From assembly GCA_027704905.1 (NCBI GenBank), contig CM051016.1, positions 12,154,143 through 12,218,142 on the forward strand: a stretch of 64,000 nucleotides of DNA, written 5' to 3'. Below the pieces are notes generated by a model. The model saw nothing but the letters and a program-made list of their open reading frames with translations, was not told where the DNA came from and searched no databases. Positions 24,190 through 64,000 of the stretch are shown in pieces. The position numbers and the translations under genes were made by a program. The stretch's first letter is position 1. Every line of letters starts with the position of its first letter. The DNA is from Muraenolepis orangiensis (taxonomy: Eukaryota; Chordata; Actinopteri; Gadiformes; Muraenolepididae).

Positions 24190-24920
24190 GTGACCACGCC
24201 ACTGCAATCGCTGGCCAGAGAAATCAGAGCCGACCCATCGCACCCCTTGAATGTAAAATCTTGCCCTCCGGCCGCCGCTATCAACAACCACTACTCAGGA
24301 CTAACAGAGCCACTACTCAGGACTAACAGAGCCACTACTCAGGACTAACAGAGCCGCTACTCAGGACTAACAGAGCCGCTACTCAGGACTAACAGAGCCA
24401 CTACTCAGGACTAACAGAGCCACTACTCAGGACTAACAGAGCCACTACTCAGGACTAACAGAACCGCTACTCAGGACTAACAGAGCCGCTACTCAGGACT
24501 AACAGAACCACTACTCAGGACTAACAGAACCACTACTCAGGACTAACAGAGCCACTACTCAGGACTAACAGAACCACTACTCAGGACTAACAGAGCCACT
24601 ACTCAGGACTAACAGAGCCACTACTCAGGACTAACAGAACCACTACTCAGGACTAACAGAGCCACTACTCAGGACTAACAGAGCCACTACTCAGGACTAA
24701 CAGAACCACTACTCTATGGACTAACAAGAGTACAGGACAAACACAGCCAGGACCTATTTCATCCCCACTAGCATCCGTCTGCTCAACACAGGGTGGAAGG
24801 AATGGACAATCAGAAACCAACGGTGGGATTGGGAATATTGATGTATGTGTCACAAATAGGTTGTTGTAGGGGTTGTTTTGTGTTTGGGCAAATATATATT
24901 TATATTTTATTCAATAAAAT
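24190..24920 (+). mobile_element. LINE ORF2 C-terminal fragment, split by a minisatellite
   Basis: Left of the repeat array the + strand encodes RADPSHPLNV (about 24228-24258) and, after a one-base frame change, LPSGRRYQQPLLRTNRA. Right of the array it encodes RTNTARTYFIPTSIRLLN (about 24732-24785). These match the conserved order DPSHPL..LPSGRRY..RTNR...SFIP.SIRLLN found at the C-terminus of many non-LTR reverse transcriptases. The fragment ends near 24920 in an AATAAAATG-type tail. It is 5'-truncated, frameshifted and split, so dead. The exact clade is not assigned. Confidence 0.7.
24290..24715. repeat. 22-bp minisatellite within the LINE fragment
   Basis: About 19 head-to-tail copies of a 22-bp unit, CTACTCAGGACTAACAGAGCC plus one A/G. 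Copies vary almost only at two sites (CCACT/CCGCT and GAGCC/GAACC). The unit equals the LINE sequence coding for LLRTNRA, so the array arose by tandem expansion of host-element sequence. As 22 is not a multiple of three, each copy shifts the frame. Confidence 0.93.
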
Positions 24921-25664
<744 letters not shown>

Positions 25665-25817
25665 CCCAGCAGTTGTCTGGGAGGTCCATGACCATAGCAG
25701 ACAGAAACTGAATGCAGGCGTTTTCCAGTAGCACACATTCAGCGTCTGACGTTCAGAGTCAGCTTCAGAGTGGCGCCTATGGTTCCCATGTATATACCAT
25801 CTATATAACCATCTATA

Positions 25818-25831
25818 TATACACACAATAC

Positions 25832-25886
<55 letters not shown>

Positions 25887-25918
25887 CACACACACACACA
25901 CACCCACACACACACGCA

Positions 25919-25972
<54 letters not shown>
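25818..25972. repeat. (CA)n microsatellite with variants
   Basis: CA tract with CACTCACAC, CCACAC and GCACAAACAC variants in the middle. Confidence 0.93.
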
Positions 25973-25976
<4 letters not shown>

Positions 25977-26306
25977 CTAGTACAAATATCAAATACTCAC
26001 ATCAAGTGCTAGAAGGCAGAAGTCCAATGGCAGTATTGCGAGTAAGTCAACAAAGAACCATGTCTTTAAATAGTGCAGCCGGATTCGTTTCAGGTCCAAA
26101 ATGACATTCTGGGGGAAAAAAATGAAGAAAAATAAAAAGCAGGCTATTTTTTCCTACAAGCCTATTTATAATTGGTTCAGTTTTATTTTGTGTCACTGAA
26201 ACAAACTAGAGGTTTGTATTAAAAATAGCAATGACAACTGCAATACAAACACAGTTGACATTGTTTTGGGAAGAAAACCCATAACATCACAGTTCATAAT
26301 ATTCAT

Positions 26307-27710
<1,404 letters not shown>

Positions 27711-27803
<93 letters not shown>
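27711..27803. repeat. (CA)n microsatellite
   Basis: Pure CA of about 92 bp. Confidence 0.95.
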
Positions 27804-27807
<4 letters not shown>

Positions 27808-28815
27808 GTGCACACTATTACAACTACTACTCTCACTTGCATCAATATAATATAATTCAACTCACCCATGACCCAGAACACCAATTCAACTACCGGTTCC
27901 TTGAGCTTACCACATTGTCACCATCTCCTAAAGTTCAGCCCCAGCCAGGTCTGTGATGAAGAGGGCGTCCATGAGCACGTCCATTGAACACGACCCACAG
28001 TCTGCTCTGCTGCAAAGGGTCTCTCCTCTAGTGTCCAGAAGAAGCTCACGGCTGCTGGTGTTGTCATCACATTGAACCAACAACTATGATGGCCAGCCAC
28101 CCTTTTCTGCAAGGATATCACAAATGAGAACAGTGAAATGAGTCACTCACAATGCATCGTGTCAGAAGTCACCCGTGTCATAGATTGAACCATTGTATTG
28201 CCTGACATGGTTTACATCTGGATACAGATGTTAGATACTGCATGCCAAAATTTGCAGATGCGTTGATTAGTCGAATGTGTCAGTTTGTTTCCAAATAACA
28301 TTTGTCTGTTTGTTTTATTCCAAAGAAACAGACGCACATCGTCAATGGTTCCCATACAGACACAAATAAAAATGGATAAAATATGTAAAGGTGAAACATA
28401 AGGTTTTCATTCATATTGTTACCAAACAGACTCCTAATGTAAACTGAAATGCAAATGCAATACTTAATGTTATATGTTTCCCAAAGAAATACGATATCAA
28501 CAACATTTTTCTCACTGGGTCTCAGAATATAGGCTACATATTAAATACATTAATTAGAAGTAGAGAGACAATTATTTATTATACCCAAAGGGGGCATAGT
28601 ACCGATGGTAAAAACAATAACAACACCAACAGAGACCAAGTGACAGACAATTGATATACAGCGGGAAACAATAACACATTAAAACATCAAGAACATAACA
28701 AAATCTTCATAAAAACTTTCATAAAAACAGAATGAAAACAGCGCCCCCATCTGATATTTATGAGACATGACATCAACAAAATAGGGCAAAAGAAACAAGG
28801 GCAAAGAAAAGCACC
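27804..28815. other. Intergenic, upstream of tfb1m
   Basis: Unique DNA without a supported coding frame. Confidence 0.45.
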
Positions 28816-28950
28816 TCCTACCCGCCGATGATTGGTTGAAACGGGAGCTATCGCACGATGATTGGATATTACTCGATGACGACACGCCCCACACAGGAAG
28901 TGAAGCGCTGCCGGTGACGAGCAGCATGGAGTAACTGTCATTTATTCTAG
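28816..28950 (+). promoter_or_regulatory. Candidate tfb1m promoter
   Basis: In an otherwise AT-rich region this patch is more GC- and CpG-rich. It holds the decamer CGATGATTGG twice, exactly 30 bp apart (28826 and 28856), giving two inverted CCAAT boxes. It also holds a CRE-like ATGACGACAC, an ETS-type CAGGAAGTG (about 28894) and AGCGCTGCCGGTGACG. It lies 1.1 kb upstream of the start codon, and a splice acceptor just before that codon requires a non-coding first exon upstream. From the literature, mammalian TFB1M is driven by NRF-1 and NRF-2/GABP (an ETS factor), which fits the ETS site. No TATA box is seen. The transcription start and the donor of the first exon could not be fixed; ATGGA|GTAACT at 28926 is one possibility. 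Confidence 0.4.
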
Positions 28951-29444
28951 CGTTGTATCTTCCTCTCTGTGGTACAATTTACATTTCAGGAGACACCGCT
29001 GTACACAGAGCACCACACTCTTCATCGCTGTTCGGTTACAACCTGGGTCCACAGAAAGACGAAAAGAAAGCCGAATCGCTGACATTAGCTCAAAAAGCTA
29101 ACAACAAACAGTTCTTATTGGAGTGCAAGTACATTCATGTTTTTGGTCCCTCCGTTGACCTTGTTGATTGCTGATGGGTTAACTTTTTTTCAAAATGGTT
29201 TAGGAAATGTTTTAATCGTGTCAAAGACCGTAATAACCTACACACCAGTTATGCATTATAGTCATTCATCATCAATCATAGTTATTGCTTTGGTCATGTG
29301 TATTTCAATAGGTTTCGTTGCAGGCAAAATGCGAAGATCCTTTAAAGAATAGGGCACTTCAAGTCTAGTTGTGTTTTATATATTTGCTATGCTTATTATA
29401 TTTCACTATCATGCTATCATCGTACTATCATACTTTTGCTAGAC

Positions 29445-29710
29445 TTTTTTTTTTACAGTAACCACTGTTCTGCACTGTATTCATGATGCTGCTGCACTAC
29501 TGGCACTTTAAAATGCATTTTTTCACAATTCACCATATCATCCATCACTTTGTTGTTATTTGTATTGTGTACAGTATTGTTATAGTGTAGTGTTGTATAG
29601 TATAAGTAACGTATTGTTGTCGGAATTCATACTACTGGATGGAATGGGGAGTAAGCATTTCATTTTACTTGTTGCTAATAACAATTAAATATCTGGTTCT
29701 TGAATCTTGG
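29445..29710 (+). mobile_element. LINE-type 3' tail, copy 2
   Basis: Same ordered blocks as the copy at 8540: CTGCACTGTATTCATGATGCTGCTGCACTACTGGCACTTTAAAATGCA, then GGAATGGGGAGTAAGCATTTCATTTTACTTGTTGC, ending in GGTTCTTGAATCTTGG. It lies between the candidate promoter and the first coding exon of tfb1m, in the same orientation as the gene. Confidence 0.6.
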
Positions 29711-30083
29711 TGGCAATTGCAACCTCCGTTTGGTGCCACAAGATGGCGATCTAGATCACGTTATCAACAAGTTAAATGATGTAGCTCCACGTCATTTCAG
29801 ACATATTGGCTATCATTCAGTAGGATTGCATAGCAACAGGGGGGCTGTCTTCTAGTATGGGATTGTGGACAGTAACCTGCAGTATCAGGTTGTCTTCACA
29901 CACGCCTAAAGCCTATCTATATTGAAGCCACCGGCTGATTAAAACATAAGGACCACAGCATCTTGCATCACATATGCTTTTTCCTAGTATACATGTAACG
30001 TTTGGAGTATTTAAATGAACGGTGTTTGTATTATTCCTGCTATCAATAACCCTCGCTTTCCTTACAGTGGACCCATACAGTAA

Positions 30084-61977
<31,894 letters not shown>

Positions 61978-62285
61978 CAGACACTGACCCACATGGCTCA
62001 AAATCTTCACCTGGAAGAAGCATGGTTTTCGTGAATGGTATTCCTCAAGCCATACAATAGTATAAGCGACATGCGAGAGTTTTAAAACCAGGTTGACACA
62101 CAGACACACACACGGGTGTATTCTTGTTTCAGGCACATTTTGACTGTAAATGACAAAGTGAGGGGCCTCAAAGCGAAGGGTTTTGCTGCAGGGAGCTCTG
62201 CTGCGGGTTTCCAAGCCTGTGTGACGACGGTTACGTCTCTGATCCACCTCCCGGCACCACCACCTCGTCCTGTGGGAGCTCGGAG

Positions 62286-62310
62286 AATAAAATAAAATGT
62301 CAAAAAAATA
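62286..62310 (+). terminator. Candidate tfb1m poly(A) signal
   Basis: Overlapping AATAAA hexamers (AATAAAATAAAATG and AAATAAATAAAAAG) start 309 bp after the stop codon. Further AATAAA motifs at about 62554 and 62660 are possible alternative sites. Confidence 0.5.
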
Positions 62311-63560
<1,250 letters not shown>

Positions 63561-64000
63561 ACACCACCACCACCACCACCAAGTACGTCAATCACAGATA
63601 AAAATAAAAAAAAACTTTTATTCAATCAAAACGATTCCATAAGAACAGGGTATTCACATTCATTTGGTATGCTAGCGTTAAAGGCATGTCTTTCTTTAAA
63701 GCTGATCAAAAGTAACAGTGTAGTACGAGTGTGGGGTTTTGTCTCGCCTGGTACCTGAAGACGGTCACATGGCCACAAGTAGCCCCGCCCATAATTACAG
63801 CATGAAAAATGTCCTGAACTTTTAGTACGTGTAGAACAATTTAGAAATGTTTCAAAAATGTACAGCACAGAAAAAACAACAACAGTATATACACAAAGAC
63901 ACACATACAAACATGTAAAACGGGTCTCGAGTTTAAATATTATTATTGCGGTTCAAACTTTTAAAGCAGGAATTGACAGTAAAACTAAAATATCACACTA
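63561..64000 (-). other. Candidate 3' UTR end of a convergent gene (possibly tiam2)
   Basis: On the - strand an AATAAA (complement of 63617-63622) is followed 30-60 nt downstream by GGTGGTGGTGGTGGTGGTGTGG (complement of 63561-63582), the arrangement of a poly(A) signal and GU-rich downstream element. The sequence to its right is unique, AT-rich and non-coding, like a 3' UTR. In mammals TIAM2 lies tail-to-tail with TFB1M. The identity rests on gene order only, and no coding sequence is in the window. Confidence 0.3.

Noticed and set aside
24290..24715. CRISPR-like array
   Set aside because: Units are head to tail with no spacers, inside a LINE fragment in vertebrate DNA. The same holds for the arrays at 31322 and 60006.

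Overview
This is vertebrate nuclear DNA, almost certainly from a ray-finned (teleost) fish. Its genes have introns with GT..AG splice sites and match vertebrate proteins. The DNA is saturated with long CA/GT and CT/GA microsatellites, and it carries a Tc1-type transposon, a tRNA-derived SINE and LINE 3' ends of kinds familiar from fish genomes. There are no bacterial operons, CRISPR arrays or prophages. Most long open frames here are translations of simple repeats (poly-CV, poly-TH, poly-SL, poly-RE) and are not genes.

Two genes can be read with confidence. The first is tfb1m, the mitochondrial 12S rRNA adenine dimethyltransferase. It lies on the + strand in seven coding exons (30084-30204, 31168-31319, 32718-32826, 33465-33616, 34508-34627, 59189-59316, 61662-61977). 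These join in frame to 365 residues and keep all methyltransferase motifs. A non-coding 5' exon is implied by a splice acceptor just before the start codon, and a promoter-like patch lies at about 28.8-28.95 kb. The second is claudin-20 (cldn20), intact on the - strand (49410-50147) inside the 24.6-kb fifth coding intron of tfb1m. Good splice signals suggest a second, non-coding first exon near 51.2 kb. From memory, human CLDN20 is likewise nested within TFB1M. In mammals TIAM2 converges on TFB1M, and a poly(A)-signal arrangement on the - strand near 63.6 kb could be the 3' end of its fish counterpart.

Layout: 1-28.8 kb is intergenic and repeat-rich, with a 495-bp MITE-like element (5954-6448), a SINE (5150-5313), several LINE tails, minisatellites, and AT-rich unique islands that could be conserved non-coding elements. 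28.8-34.6 kb holds the tfb1m promoter region and coding exons 1-5. 34.6-59.2 kb is the large intron, with a nearly intact Tc1 element (40419-42087, one premature stop), an L2-like LINE fragment and cldn20. 59.2-62.3 kb holds the last two tfb1m exons and its 3' UTR. 62.3-64 kb is downstream sequence.

The main oddities concern repeats placed against gene structure. A 46-bp hairpin-forming minisatellite starts at the exon-2 splice donor. A 206-bp UG tract ends 33 nt before exon 4. Complementary UG and CA tracts bracket exons 4 and 5. A LINE reverse-transcriptase tail has been split by expansion of one of its own 22-bp segments. No new multi-gene system was found.
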